64,000 nucleotides of DNA from Flavobacterium sharifuzzamanii (GTDB taxonomy: Bacteria > Bacteroidota > Bacteroidia > Flavobacteriales > Flavobacteriaceae). Under the pieces are notes generated by a model. That model was not told the DNA's origin. It did no database searches and saw nothing but the letters and a program-made list of their open reading frames with translations. The position numbers and the translations under genes were made by a program. The DNA is taken from positions 408,844-472,843 of the forward strand of contig NZ_QJGZ01000038.1 in NCBI RefSeq assembly GCF_003254585.1. The letters run 5' to 3'. Shown in pieces: positions 8,809 to 18,289 of the stretch (positions are counted from its first letter, which is position 1; each line of letters begins with the position of its first letter).

Positions 8809-9385
8809 AGATAAATTAAAAAAATATAAAATCATTTTAGCTTCGGGTTCTCCGCGCAGACAGCAGTTTTTTAAGGATCTAGATCTTGATTTTGAAATTC
8901 GTTTAGAAGACGTTGAAGAAATTTATCCACCAGAACTGAAAGCGGTGGAAATCACTGATTATTTGGCTGAATTAAAAGCTAATGCATTTGAAGGTGAGTT
9001 GAACGAAAATGAAATTCTAGTCACAAGTGATACTATTGTTTGGCATCAGAATAAAGCTTTAGGGAAACCCAAAAATGCAGAGGAAGCTTTTTCTATGATA
9101 AAATCAATGTCAAATGCAACACATGAGGTAATTACTTCAGTTTGTTTTAAAACGAAAGACTCTTCTACCCTTTTACACGATATTACTAAAGTAACTTTTA
9201 ATGATTTATCAGATGAAGCTATTTTATATTATATCGAAAACTACAAACCTTATGATAAAGCTGGTGCTTATGGTATTCAGGAATGGTTTGGTTTTATGGC
9301 AGTTGCAAAAGTAGAAGGCTCTTATACCAATGTAATGGGGCTTCCGACAGCTAAAGTTTATGAATTTTTGACTACATTAGTGTAA
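8801..9385 (+). CDS. maf: Maf-like nucleotide pyrophosphatase
   Basis: The 194-residue protein begins with the Maf signature ILASGSPRRQQFFKDL and carries the conserved ADT-like SDTIVWHQNKALGKP segment (about residues 68-83), the STHE-like NATHEVITSV and the KAGAYGIQEW motif (about residues 151-160). Maf proteins hydrolyse non-canonical or methylated nucleoside triphosphates such as dTTP/UTP analogues to monophosphates, as a house-cleaning activity. The length matches the family. It overlaps the UbiA gene by 8 bases and is followed after 10 bases by a MscS-domain gene. Confidence 0.92.
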   Translation: MLKDKLKKYKIILASGSPRRQQFFKDLDLDFEIRLEDVEEIYPPELKAVEITDYLAELKANAFEGELNENEILVTSDTIVWHQNKALGKPKNAEEAFSMIKSMSNATHEVITSVCFKTKDSSTLLHDITKVTFNDLSDEAILYYIENYKPYDKAGAYGIQEWFGFMAVAKVEGSYTNVMGLPTAKVYEFLTTLV

Positions 9386-9395
9386 AAATTTATTT

Positions 9396-9926
9396 ATGTT
9401 TTCTTTTAAAGAGTATAGCCGAGAAATAATAGCCACAATCATTCTTATTGGTATTTTGATTGTGCTTCGTATCGTAATTGCAAAATTAATACGACGTTTT
9501 GCTGCTACAAGCCAATTATTTGAACATCGTACCAATTTGGTTATTAAGTATATTAATATTTTAATGAATATACTTGTGGTTACAACTTTGATTTTAATTT
9601 GGGGAGTTCAAACAGAAGATATTTTTATTACAATTTCTTCTATTGCAACTGTAATTGGGGTTGCAATGTTTGCCCAATGGTCTATTTTAAGTAATATTAC
9701 TTCTGGAATGGTTCTATTCTTTTCTTTTCCTTTTAGAATTGGAGATACTATCAAAATTCATGACAAAGATTTTCCTATCGAAGCCGAAATTGAAGACATT
9801 AACACCTTTCATGTAAGTTTAAAAACAAAAGAAGGCGAGAAAATAATTTTCCCAAATAATTTATTGCTTCAAAAAGGAATTTCAATTATACCTGCGAAGT
9901 ATGAAGAACGTGAATTTTTTGACTAA
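9396..9926 (+). CDS. Mechanosensitive channel (MscS) domain protein, small
   Basis: The 176-residue protein has three predicted membrane helices at about residues 10-30, 50-68 and 75-108. The last one is Gly/Ala-rich and runs into the MscS core (SIATVIGVAMFAQWSILSNITSGMVLFFSFPFRIGD). A beta domain follows (GDTIKIHDKDFPIEAEIEDINTFHVSLKTKEGE). MscS channels open on membrane tension during osmotic downshift. This version is shorter than E. coli MscS (286 residues) and lacks most of the C-terminal cage. It lies 10 bases after maf and probably ends that operon. Confidence 0.88.
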   Translation: MFSFKEYSREIIATIILIGILIVLRIVIAKLIRRFAATSQLFEHRTNLVIKYINILMNILVVTTLILIWGVQTEDIFITISSIATVIGVAMFAQWSILSNITSGMVLFFSFPFRIGDTIKIHDKDFPIEAEIEDINTFHVSLKTKEGEKIIFPNNLLLQKGISIIPAKYEEREFFD

Positions 9927-10028
9927 AATATGATGGGAATTTTATAACGGGCAGTCAAAAAGCTGGAACGAAAAAAGACAAATAAAGTGTAATATTTGTT
10001 ATATAAATTCAGCTAAATAAAAATATAA

Positions 10029-11129
10029 ATGACTCGGCCTGTAACATTACCATTCTACGCAAAACTTTCCTTTATTCTTGTCACTTTAATCTGTTTTGCA
10101 TTCATTTTTTGTATCGGAAAAGATATACTTACACCCGTTTTAATGGCATTCTTGTTTGCTGTTTTATTGCTTCCGATTTTTACTTTTCTAAATACAAAAT
10201 GTAAGTTCCCAAGACATCTCGCTGCAATTGTTTGTCTCGTCCTTTTTATATCTTGTATTGTTGGAATCTTAGTTTTTATCTCGTACCAAGTCACTTACAT
10301 AGCAAATGATTTTGAAACTATAAAGAAAAATGCCAACTCCTTTATTATTGAAATCCATAAATTTATAAGAGAAAATTTTCAGGTAAGTATTGGAGAACAA
10401 AAAAAATATCTAGATTCGGTTACAAAAGATTCGGTTAAAACGGGTCAAGCCAAATTAGGCTCGTTTATAATTTCAATAAGCGATGTTCTTTTAGATAGTA
10501 CCATTATGATTATTTATACATTTCTGTTTCTAATCTATAAAGAGCATTTTAAATTGTTTTTTGCTAAACTAATCAAACAGGAAAATCATGCGGTTCTCCA
10601 AGATATATTATCTCAAATAAAAGTTTCGATCAATAATTATATAGTAAGCTTGATTATCGAAATGATTGTCGTTTCCGTATTGACTAGTCTGGGTTTGTGG
10701 ATTATTGGGGTAAAATATTTTATCCTTCTCGGATTAATAACAGGAATTTTGAATCTGATTCCTTATATCGGAATTTTTATTGCTGGAGTAATTACGGTTT
10801 TAGCATCGCTAACAGGATCTGGAGAAATATCTGTAATTCTCGGAATTCTTATTGTAAATATTATTGTTCAATTTATTGATAATAATTTGCTTGTGCCATT
10901 AATTATAAATTCAAAAGTAGAAATAAATGCCTTTGTTTCAATAATGGGAATTATTGTTGGAGGTGCTGCAGCGGGAATTGCCGGAATGTTTCTAGCCATT
11001 CCGCTTCTTGCTATTTTAAAAATTATTTTTGACAGAATTGATTCACTCTCCGCATGGGGTTATCTCATGGGAAATCACGTTCCAAGAAAATTTGTATGGA
11101 GAAAGAGAAAAATTACAACAGAAAATTAA
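10029..11129 (+). CDS. AI-2E family (PerM-like) membrane permease
   Basis: The 366-residue protein has the AI-2E/PerM pattern: two helices at about residues 10-45, another at about 62-85, a hydrophilic segment at about 90-145, and a block of further helices. The conserved ILNLIPYIGIFIAG motif sits at about residues 236-250 and QFIDNNLLVPLI at about 278-290. Family members export small molecules such as AI-2 or act as Na+/H+ or other antiporters, so the substrate is open. It follows the MscS gene after 102 bases and a 12-base palindrome (11139-11150) lies after its stop. Confidence 0.88.
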   Translation: MTRPVTLPFYAKLSFILVTLICFAFIFCIGKDILTPVLMAFLFAVLLLPIFTFLNTKCKFPRHLAAIVCLVLFISCIVGILVFISYQVTYIANDFETIKKNANSFIIEIHKFIRENFQVSIGEQKKYLDSVTKDSVKTGQAKLGSFIISISDVLLDSTIMIIYTFLFLIYKEHFKLFFAKLIKQENHAVLQDILSQIKVSINNYIVSLIIEMIVVSVLTSLGLWIIGVKYFILLGLITGILNLIPYIGIFIAGVITVLASLTGSGEISVILGILIVNIIVQFIDNNLLVPLIINSKVEINAFVSIMGIIVGGAAAGIAGMFLAIPLLAILKIIFDRIDSLSAWGYLMGNHVPRKFVWRKRKITTEN

Positions 11130-11209
11130 AAAAAGCGTTATGCTAGCATAGTATTTATTTATTCCTTAAATTCATAAAACTTAAAAAAATATTAGAAGAA
11201 AACTACCGA

Positions 11210-13042
11210 ATGTCTTTAAACTACAAAATACTGTTTTTTATTTTGTTTTGCTTTTTTTTACAAAGCGGATATGCTCAGGTAGATCAAAATAAAAAAGAGC
11301 CCAAAAAAGAGAAAGATACCACGGAAATCTATACTAAAATTAGAAATTATTCTAAGAAAAATAAGTTTACGCAGACAATGCATAAATTGTTTTTTAGATC
11401 TAAAAAGCCAAAGAAAAAAGACGAACTGCTTGTACCGCTTGATTCTACAAATTACGATGGAAAAATTATTCGAAAAATCAATATTGTTACTTTAGATCCG
11501 TTTGGTCATTCTGTTGCCGATACCACTCAGATTCCTAAAAACTGGGGAGAACGAATGGGTAACAGGCTTCACTTAAAAACAAAAAAAATAGCTATCTATA
11601 ATTTATTGCTTTTTAAGAAAAATACACCTTATAATACTTATAAAGTACTGGAATCTGAGCGTTTAATTCGTGCTCAACGATATGTTACGGCGGTTAGAAT
11701 TTCGAATCAATCAGTGGGACAAGCTTCAGATTCTGTAGATGTTACCATACGAGTTTTAGATTCTTGGAGTACCATTCCGAGATTTTCGATTTCTAGCAGC
11801 CAGATGTCGATTGGTTTTAAGGAAAAGGATTTTTTTGGAACTGGACAGCAATTAGAATATCGTTTTACCAATCGTTTTGATGATGGGCGAAATGCCAATG
11901 AGGCAACATACACGATCCCAAATATTAAAAATACTTACATCGGTACTGTGTTTCATTACAATATGGATTTGGATAATAACTATATTAAAAGTATAGATAT
12001 TGAGCGAGACTTCTACTCTCCTTTGACTAAATGGGCTGGTGGATTTTATATTGATGAAAGTTTTAGAAAGGATACATTACAAGCGCCCGATTCTACATTT
12101 GCTTATCAGCCTAAAAAGTACACTTCGCAAGACGTTTGGGCTGGACGTGCTTTTAAAATGTATGAAGACAGCAATCATGCCATAACCAATTTGATTACAA
12201 CAGCACGATTTCTAAATGTAAATTATAGCGAATCGCCTTCTGAGATTTACGATCCGAATCATTTTTATTCTTCAGAAAAACTAATTCTCAGCGGAATTGG
12301 ATTGAATACGCGAAAATTTATCAAAGACAGTTATATTTTTCGAAATGGACAGACAGAAGACGTTCCTATAGGACGAATATACGGTGTAACTTTCGGTTAT
12401 CAGTATAAAAATACTTTTTGGAGGCCTTATGTTGGAGCGCAGTTTTCCTTTGGAAATTATTATCGCTTAGGTTTTCTGAGCATGAATTTTGAAGCAGGAA
12501 CTTTTTTTCATCAATCCAAAACCTATCAAACCTCATTTTTGTTTGAGTCTAATTATTTTACGAAGTTATACAGCATCGGAAATTGGAAAATTAGACAATT
12601 CGTAAATCCAAAACTTGTAATTGGAATAAATCGGGATGATATTATTGGAGATCAGTTAAATATAAATGAAGAAAACGGAATTCCTGGATTCAACAGTTAT
12701 TTGTACGGAACAAGTAAAGCAGTTTTATCATTGCAGACACAAACATATTCACCGCACTCTTTACTTGGATTTCGTTTGAATCCATTTTTCAATTATTCAA
12801 TTGCAGTACTAGGAAGTCCCGAAATGGCAATGACAAAAAGCAAACCTTATTCTAAACTTACCGTAGGATTATTAATTAGCAATGACTATCTGGTTTTCAG
12901 TTCATTTCAGCTTTCACTTTCTTATTATCCGAGTATTCCGCAGCAGGGAGATAATGTTTTCAAGACAAATACTTTTGAAACTACCGATTATGGATTGCAA
13001 AGTTTTGAGTTAGCAAAACCGAGAGTGGTTAATTACAAGTAA
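11210..13042 (+). CDS. Outer-membrane beta-barrel protein, BamA/surface-antigen-like
   Basis: The 610-residue protein starts with a signal peptide (about residues 1-22, ending GYAQ). A Lys-rich stretch and a POTRA-like region (KIIRKINIVTLDPFG, about residues 80-180, with LIRAQRYVTAVRIS) follow. The remainder is a run of alternating hydrophobic and polar strands with many aromatic residues, consistent with a 16-strand barrel. A single POTRA-like domain plus barrel suggests an Omp85-like or two-partner-type transporter rather than full-length BamA, which has five POTRA domains. No adjacent passenger gene is visible, so the cargo or role is unknown. Confidence 0.75.
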   Translation: MSLNYKILFFILFCFFLQSGYAQVDQNKKEPKKEKDTTEIYTKIRNYSKKNKFTQTMHKLFFRSKKPKKKDELLVPLDSTNYDGKIIRKINIVTLDPFGHSVADTTQIPKNWGERMGNRLHLKTKKIAIYNLLLFKKNTPYNTYKVLESERLIRAQRYVTAVRISNQSVGQASDSVDVTIRVLDSWSTIPRFSISSSQMSIGFKEKDFFGTGQQLEYRFTNRFDDGRNANEATYTIPNIKNTYIGTVFHYNMDLDNNYIKSIDIERDFYSPLTKWAGGFYIDESFRKDTLQAPDSTFAYQPKKYTSQDVWAGRAFKMYEDSNHAITNLITTARFLNVNYSESPSEIYDPNHFYSSEKLILSGIGLNTRKFIKDSYIFRNGQTEDVPIGRIYGVTFGYQYKNTFWRPYVGAQFSFGNYYRLGFLSMNFEAGTFFHQSKTYQTSFLFESNYFTKLYSIGNWKIRQFVNPKLVIGINRDDIIGDQLNINEENGIPGFNSYLYGTSKAVLSLQTQTYSPHSLLGFRLNPFFNYSIAVLGSPEMAMTKSKPYSKLTVGLLISNDYLVFSSFQLSLSYYPSIPQQGDNVFKTNTFETTDYGLQSFELAKPRVVNYK

Positions 13043-13128
13043 TTTTTTTTTATTTTTTTTAAGAAAATTAAAAAAATCATAAATCACTAAAAACCAATAA
13101 ATTAAATGAATTTTAATTTTAATTTATT

Positions 13129-13161
13129 CGACGAAATGCATTTTTATCCGACAAAATACAT
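13129..13161 (+). promoter_or_regulatory. Direct repeats, candidate activator sites upstream of the His-rich gene
   Basis: CGACGAAATGCAT at 13129-13141 and CGACAAAATACAT at 13149-13161 match at 11 of 13 positions and are spaced by 20 bases, about two helical turns. This spacing is usual for tandem activator sites. They end 14 bases before the candidate sigma-54 promoter element. Confidence 0.45.
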
Positions 13162-13174
13162 CATAACATTTTTT

Positions 13175-13191
13175 TTGGCACAGTATATGAA
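13175..13191 (+). promoter_or_regulatory. Candidate sigma-54 (-24/-12) promoter
   Basis: TTGGCAC at 13175-13181 matches the -24 element exactly. At the correct spacing the -12 element reads ATGAA instead of TTGCA, keeping the key TG but not the C. A start near 13202 would leave a leader of about 30 bases before the ATG at 13232. The -12 mismatch keeps confidence moderate. Confidence 0.45.
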
Positions 13192-13231
13192 TATCCTTAT
13201 TCAAGATTAACATTTAAAAAAAACAAAAGAG

Positions 13232-13750
13232 ATGAAAACGATAAAATTAGCAATCGCCGGATTATTTCTAATGGTTGCAAACGCCACACAAGCCCAAGTA
13301 TCGGTAAACGTGAATATAGGAACTCCACCTGCTTGGGGGCCAGTAGGATATTCAGAAATGGAATATTATTATCTTCCAGATATTGAAGCTTATTACGATG
13401 TTCGTGCTGCTCAATTTATCTATTTCGGAGGAGGAAGATGGGTAAGAACAACTTACTTACCTAGACAATATAGAAACTATGATTTGTATGGAGGTTACAA
13501 AGTAGTTTTGACAGATTATCATGGTAGAACTCCTTATGTATACTTTGATCGTCATAAAGTAAAATACTACAAAGGTTATTATGGAGCACCACAAAGACCA
13601 TACAGACCAAGACCAGTATATGGTTATGATGATAGAAGAGATTACAAACGTTATGACAAACACTATGATAAGCACCATAACAAACATGATCGTGATGACC
13701 ACGATGACGATCACGATCACGGTCACGGTCACGGACATGGTAGAAGATAA
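13232..13750 (+). CDS. Secreted protein with His/Asp-rich C-terminus
   Basis: The 172-residue protein has a signal peptide (residues 1-21, ending TQAQ). The middle part is rich in Tyr and aromatic residues (EYYYLPDIEAYYDVRAAQF, then FGGGRWVRT). The last 35 residues are a dense His/Asp/Lys tail with alternating DH and GH dipeptides. Such a tail can bind Ni, Zn, Co or Cu in the periplasm. The body resembles a group of Bacteroidota hypothetical proteins of unknown function. A candidate sigma-54 promoter and direct repeats lie upstream and a terminator follows, so it forms a single-gene unit. Confidence 0.8.
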   Translation: MKTIKLAIAGLFLMVANATQAQVSVNVNIGTPPAWGPVGYSEMEYYYLPDIEAYYDVRAAQFIYFGGGRWVRTTYLPRQYRNYDLYGGYKVVLTDYHGRTPYVYFDRHKVKYYKGYYGAPQRPYRPRPVYGYDDRRDYKRYDKHYDKHHNKHDRDDHDDDHDHGHGHGHGRR

Positions 13751-13774
13751 ATACTAAATTATTAGCAATCAACG

Positions 13775-13809
13775 AAAGAGAGTATCAAATAAATGATACT
13801 CTCTTTTTT
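13775..13809 (+). terminator. Terminator of the His-rich gene
   Basis: A 13-bp perfect stem (13775-13787 and 13794-13806) with a 6-base loop is followed by a T run. Confidence 0.85.
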
Positions 13810-13896
13810 TGTGGCAATTTAATTTTGAACTTTTGTTAAAAAACTGTAATTTGTATATAAATCATTGAAAAACAAATTGTTTTACTAAAATTAACC

Positions 13897-13926
13897 TTTG
13901 TTTAATGTGATTATGATATATATTTG
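13897..13926 (+). promoter_or_regulatory. Bacteroidota-type promoter of the LVIVD lipoprotein gene
   Basis: TTTG at 13897-13900 and TATATTTG at 13919-13926 are separated by 18 bases, which fits the TTTG/TAnnTTTG consensus. Transcription would begin near 13932, 26 bases before the ATG. Confidence 0.65.
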
Positions 13927-13957
13927 CGCCGAATTTTAAAATCCAAAAAAGAAATTT

Positions 13958-15583
13958 ATGGAAAAGAATGTTTATTTGCTTTCATTTTTAGCAATGTCAC
14001 TGTTAATAGGTTGTGACGATAACAATGACAACAAAAACGATGGACAATCGTCAAATAACATTACTATTACCTCAGATCAATCTGCTTTAAACCAAAGACT
14101 TGACTTAACTAATTCAGGGGTAATTTCGATCGAAAATGGTTCTCTTACAGGAAAATTAGCAGAAGTAGCCAATACTTCTTTTCCTTTAGTTCAAATTGCC
14201 GAAGTTAAACCTCCTGTTGATGCCAACGGAAGAACGCTACAAGCCAGCCACGTTACAGTAAACGGAAATTATGCTTATGTTTCTTATATTATGAGAGGTG
14301 ATGCGTATTCTGGAGCAATTGATGTGATTGATGTTTCAGATCCTTACAAACCAAAATTGGTTACCTCTGCTTTAATTCCAAACACCGATATTACGTCTCT
14401 TACTTTTTCTGGATCTAATTTAATTATCGGAGCTGCTAAAGATGTAGACAAAGATCCGCTTCTTTCTACAAATCCTGCTATTGTTCTTAACATGGAATTG
14501 AGCTCTGGATTACTTACAGATAAATTCAAAACCAATTATTTAGAAAATAGAGTTACAACAGATGTGGCGGCAAATACTTCTAATTATTTTGCTGTAACTG
14601 GAGACAATGGAAGTTTATTTAAACTAAGCAGTTCTACTAAAGAAATTACAGGAAAAACAGCTATAGCCGATTTACGTTCGATTGCTCTAACAGGTGACAA
14701 AGTGGTAACGTTAAGCGGAACGAAAGGTGTTAATGTTTACAATCAGTCAACACTTGCTTTGCAAAAAAGCTTTACAACATCTACCGATGTTAGTGGTGCA
14801 AAAAGAACAATGGATATTGACGGATCAAAACTTTTCGTTTCTGAAGGGGCAAATGGTCTTGGTGTATACGACATTAACAGCGGATCTAAATTGCAGAGTA
14901 TTGCAATTGCAACAGCTGGAGAAGATAATGTAACAAATGCAGTTTCTTTTAATGACGGTTATGCTTTTGTAGCAAATGGAGCTCTTGGCTTAAACGTTTA
15001 TCAATCATCAACACAGCTTAATTTATTAGGTTCTGTGGGAATTGCTGGCTCATCAAACTATGTGAAATCAAGCGGTAATTATATCTATGTTGCAAGCGGA
15101 ACTGGTGGTTTGAAAATCATTAAAATGGAAAAACCAAATACAACTTTTGCAAATTGCACTTCTTATATTGTCTATAATCAAGGCAAAGATTTGATTTTAA
15201 ATTCTAACGACATAAAATCATACCAAGGAGCAACTGCTATTAATTCTGCCATTATTAATTCTAGTGCTGTTTTAACACATTGTGGTTCAATTGCAATTCT
15301 TAATAACTTAATTTTAAACAGCGGTGGTATTTTCAACATGACAGGAAGTTTGTCTCAAGGAAAATATCAGCAATCGAATCCAACAGAGTTAATTATCAAT
15401 AATAATGCTCTTTTGCAAATTGAAGGTTCTGTTGTAATCTGGGGAGATTTAAGATTAAACAGCGGTGCAAAAATTAATTTCATTGGAAACAATTCTTCTA
15501 TCACCATTTACGGAAAAGTTACCAAAGGAAGTAATGTAACCATTACAGGAACTTACAAAGACACCGAAAACAAATTGAAATAA
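13958..15583 (+). CDS. LVIVD-repeat lipoprotein
   Basis: The 541-residue protein has a lipoprotein signal (LLIGC, Cys at about residue 19) followed by an Asp/Asn-rich tether. Residues 80-390 contain propeller-like repeats of the LVIVD type (NYAYVSYIMRGDAYSGAIDVIDVSDPYKP, GYAFVANGALGLNVYQSS, NYIYVASGTGGLKII). The C-terminal 140 residues look like a short beta-solenoid (ILNNLILNSGGIFNM, VVIWGDLRLNSGAKI). It is probably anchored to the outer membrane and displayed on the surface, since no retention sequence can be read by eye. The partner or ligand is unknown. It has its own promoter and terminator. Confidence 0.82.
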   Translation: MEKNVYLLSFLAMSLLIGCDDNNDNKNDGQSSNNITITSDQSALNQRLDLTNSGVISIENGSLTGKLAEVANTSFPLVQIAEVKPPVDANGRTLQASHVTVNGNYAYVSYIMRGDAYSGAIDVIDVSDPYKPKLVTSALIPNTDITSLTFSGSNLIIGAAKDVDKDPLLSTNPAIVLNMELSSGLLTDKFKTNYLENRVTTDVAANTSNYFAVTGDNGSLFKLSSSTKEITGKTAIADLRSIALTGDKVVTLSGTKGVNVYNQSTLALQKSFTTSTDVSGAKRTMDIDGSKLFVSEGANGLGVYDINSGSKLQSIAIATAGEDNVTNAVSFNDGYAFVANGALGLNVYQSSTQLNLLGSVGIAGSSNYVKSSGNYIYVASGTGGLKIIKMEKPNTTFANCTSYIVYNQGKDLILNSNDIKSYQGATAINSAIINSSAVLTHCGSIAILNNLILNSGGIFNMTGSLSQGKYQQSNPTELIINNNALLQIEGSVVIWGDLRLNSGAKINFIGNNSSITIYGKVTKGSNVTITGTYKDTENKLK

Positions 15584-15603
15584 ACATTTCAAAACCCTTA
15601 TAG

Positions 15604-15638
15604 AAAAGCTGTTAGATTAATTTCTAACAGCTTTTTTT
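15604..15638 (+). terminator. Terminator of the LVIVD lipoprotein gene
   Basis: A 13-bp stem (15604-15616 and 15623-15635) with a 6-base loop and T tail lies 20 bases after the stop. Confidence 0.85.
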
Positions 15639-15753
15639 GTTGTTTCTATTAAAAGAAAGGTATAATTATTGAGCGTTAACAATTCATTTAAATAATCTTA
15701 CATGAAATAATTACTATTTTTGGAATGATTTCAAAAAACACCTAACATTTACC

Positions 15754-18285
15754 ATGCGAAAAATACAGATTCAGATCTTTCTTTTATTTTTTATCGGTTT
15801 TCAGGTTTCATTTGCACAGCAGCCACAAAAACCAAATTCAGTTGAAATTTACAATCAAATCAAAAAGTTAAACTTTTTAGGTTCTGTATTGTATGTTGCC
15901 GCACATCCTGATGACGAAAATACGAGAATGATTTCTTATTTAGCCAATGATATGAATGCTAGAACTGGCTATTTGTCATTGACGCGCGGTGATGGAGGGC
16001 AAAACTTAATCGGCCCGCAATTGCGTGAACTTTTAGGTGTAATAAGAACACAAGAATTGATTGAAGCTCGAAAAATTGACGGAGGAGAGCAATTCTTTTC
16101 TAGAGCAAATGATTTTGGCTTTTCTAAAAATCCTGACGAAACTTTAGATATTTGGGACAAAGATAAAGTCCTTGCCGATGTGGTTTGGACAATCAGAAAA
16201 TTCCAACCAGATATTATTATCAATCGTTTTGATCACCGTTCGCCAGGCACAACACACGGACATCATACTTCATCCGCAATGCTTAGCGTTGAAAGTTTCA
16301 AACTTACAAACGATCCTAAAGTTTATCCTGAACAATTAAAATATGTTTCACCTTGGCAGGTAAAACGCCAATTCTTTAATCCATCTTGGTGGTTTTACGG
16401 GAGCCAAGAAAAATTTGATGCTGCAAACAAATCTAAATTTACAAAGCTAGAAACAGGTGTTTATTACACAGGAATCGGAAAATCAAACCAAGAAATTGCA
16501 GCTTTAAGCCGAAGCCGTCACCAATCGCAAGGTTTTGGAAGTACAGGTGTTCGAGGTGAAGAAACTGAATATTTGGAACTTATAAATGGTGAAACTCCAA
16601 AAGAACGCGATAATTTATTTGACGGAATAGACACAAGCTGGAACCGTGTTAAAAACGGAAAACCAGTTGGCGATTTAATTTCTTCAATCATTTCTAAATA
16701 CGATTTCAGCCATCCTTCTGCCAGTATTCCAGATTTAGTTAAAGCGTATGCAATGATCCAAGCTTTGGACGATACACATTGGAAAGAAATTAAATCGGCA
16801 TCCATAAAAAACATTATCGCATCTTGTTCTGGTTTATATCTTGAAGCAGTTGCCAATGATCAGGAAGCTACACCAGGAAGCACTATTAAATTAAGCCTTG
16901 AAGCAATTAACAGATGTGCTGTAGGAATGGAATTAATGAGTGTAACCACGCTTCCAGATCATAAAACAGTAACTCAAAACATCGTTTTAAAAAATAACAA
17001 TGATAACAAAATTAATCTGCAATTACAGCTTCCTAACGATATCGAATATACGCAGCCTTATTGGCTAAAAGAAAAAGCTACTGTTGGAATGTACACGGTT
17101 TCTAATCAAGAAAACATTGGTGTTCCAGATATTATACGAGACACAAAAGTGATTTTTAATGTAAAAATCAACGATGTCGAAATTCCGTTTGAGCGTACAG
17201 TTGTGTATAAATACAATGATGGCGTGAAAGGCGAAATGTATAATTTCCTTGATATTGTGCCAGAAGTAACTACTTCAATACTAGAAAGAGTTTTGATTTT
17301 TGGAAATACTAAAAGCAAAATGATTCCAGTAAAAGTTCGTGCTGGAAAAGACGATGTGAAAGGAAACCTACAATTAGAATTACCAAAAAGCTGGAATGTT
17401 TCACCAAAAGAAATTCCGTTTGCTTTGGATAAAAAAGGTACAGAACAAATCTTTTATTTTGAAGTAACTCCTCCTGTAAATCCAGAAGAAGTTACTGCTA
17501 AAAGCGTAGCAATTGTTGACAACAAACGTTTTGACAAAGATCAAACCATCATTGATTTTCCTCATATTACCAAACAAATGGTTCTGAAACCGGCGGAATC
17601 AAAATGTATTAGAATTGATTTGAAAATTTCTGGAGATGCCATAGCTTACATTATGGGTGCTGGAGATGAAGTTCCAGAAAGTTTAACTCAAATGGGATAT
17701 AAAGTTTCGATTCTGAAACCAGAAGAGATTACACCTCAAAAACTAGATTCTTTCAACACTGTAATTACAGGAATCCGTGCCTATAATACTGTCAATGCTT
17801 TAGCAAACAAACAAAATATACTTTTCAATTTTGTAAAAAGCGGTAAAAACATGATTGTTCAATACAATACAAACGGAAAACTGGTTACGGATAAAATTGC
17901 ACCATATTCGCTAAAATTATCAAATGATCGTGTGACAGAAGAAAATGCTAAAATTACATTCTTAGCGCCAAATCACCCTGTTTTAAATACGCCAAATAAA
18001 ATCTCTGAAAAAGATTTTCAAGGTTGGACACAAGAGCAAGGTTTATATTATCCAAATGAATATGATCCTGCCTTCACTCCTATTATTTCATCACATGACA
18101 AGGGAGAATCTGCAAAAGATGGCGCTTTATTGGTCGCTCCATACGGAAAAGGATATTATATTTACACTGGTTTGAGTTTCTTTAGAGAATTGCCAGAAGG
18201 TGTTTCTGGAGCATATAGATTATTATCTAATATTATTTCTCTAAAACAGCCAATTGAAGCTCCAAAACAAGATATAAAGCAGTAA
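15754..18285 (+). CDS. PIG-L family deacetylase, large secreted form with C-terminal extension
   Basis: The 843-residue protein has a signal peptide (residues 1-21, ending SFAQ). The LmbE/PIG-L domain at about residues 35-290 keeps the zinc motif AAHPDDE and the second His pair in THGHHTSS. PIG-L enzymes hydrolyse N-acetyl groups from glucosamine conjugates. The remaining 500 residues hold Ig-like beta-sandwich segments and, from about residue 630, a region resembling a ThuA/glutamine-amidotransferase fold (VITGIRAYNT, APYGKGYYIYTGLSFFREL). Cytosolic BshB is much shorter, so this is not the bacillithiol enzyme. It is followed within 4 bases by a small membrane peptide and then a sodium:solute symporter, which suggests deacetylation outside and import of the product. 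Confidence 0.85.
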   Translation: MRKIQIQIFLLFFIGFQVSFAQQPQKPNSVEIYNQIKKLNFLGSVLYVAAHPDDENTRMISYLANDMNARTGYLSLTRGDGGQNLIGPQLRELLGVIRTQELIEARKIDGGEQFFSRANDFGFSKNPDETLDIWDKDKVLADVVWTIRKFQPDIIINRFDHRSPGTTHGHHTSSAMLSVESFKLTNDPKVYPEQLKYVSPWQVKRQFFNPSWWFYGSQEKFDAANKSKFTKLETGVYYTGIGKSNQEIAALSRSRHQSQGFGSTGVRGEETEYLELINGETPKERDNLFDGIDTSWNRVKNGKPVGDLISSIISKYDFSHPSASIPDLVKAYAMIQALDDTHWKEIKSASIKNIIASCSGLYLEAVANDQEATPGSTIKLSLEAINRCAVGMELMSVTTLPDHKTVTQNIVLKNNNDNKINLQLQLPNDIEYTQPYWLKEKATVGMYTVSNQENIGVPDIIRDTKVIFNVKINDVEIPFERTVVYKYNDGVKGEMYNFLDIVPEVTTSILERVLIFGNTKSKMIPVKVRAGKDDVKGNLQLELPKSWNVSPKEIPFALDKKGTEQIFYFEVTPPVNPEEVTAKSVAIVDNKRFDKDQTIIDFPHITKQMVLKPAESKCIRIDLKISGDAIAYIMGAGDEVPESLTQMGYKVSILKPEEITPQKLDSFNTVITGIRAYNTVNALANKQNILFNFVKSGKNMIVQYNTNGKLVTDKIAPYSLKLSNDRVTEENAKITFLAPNHPVLNTPNKISEKDFQGWTQEQGLYYPNEYDPAFTPIISSHDKGESAKDGALLVAPYGKGYYIYTGLSFFRELPEGVSGAYRLLSNIISLKQPIEAPKQDIKQ

Positions 18286-18289
18286 AAAT

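Noticed and set aside
13457..13772. Two long minus-strand frames opposite the His-rich gene
   Set aside because: They are the antisense of repetitive His/Asp and Tyr codons; products are low-complexity Val/Ile or Asp/Arg/His runs with no start context.
15754..18285. PIG-L gene as bacillithiol enzyme BshB
   Set aside because: The protein is secreted and about 3.5 times longer than BshB, with large extra domains.
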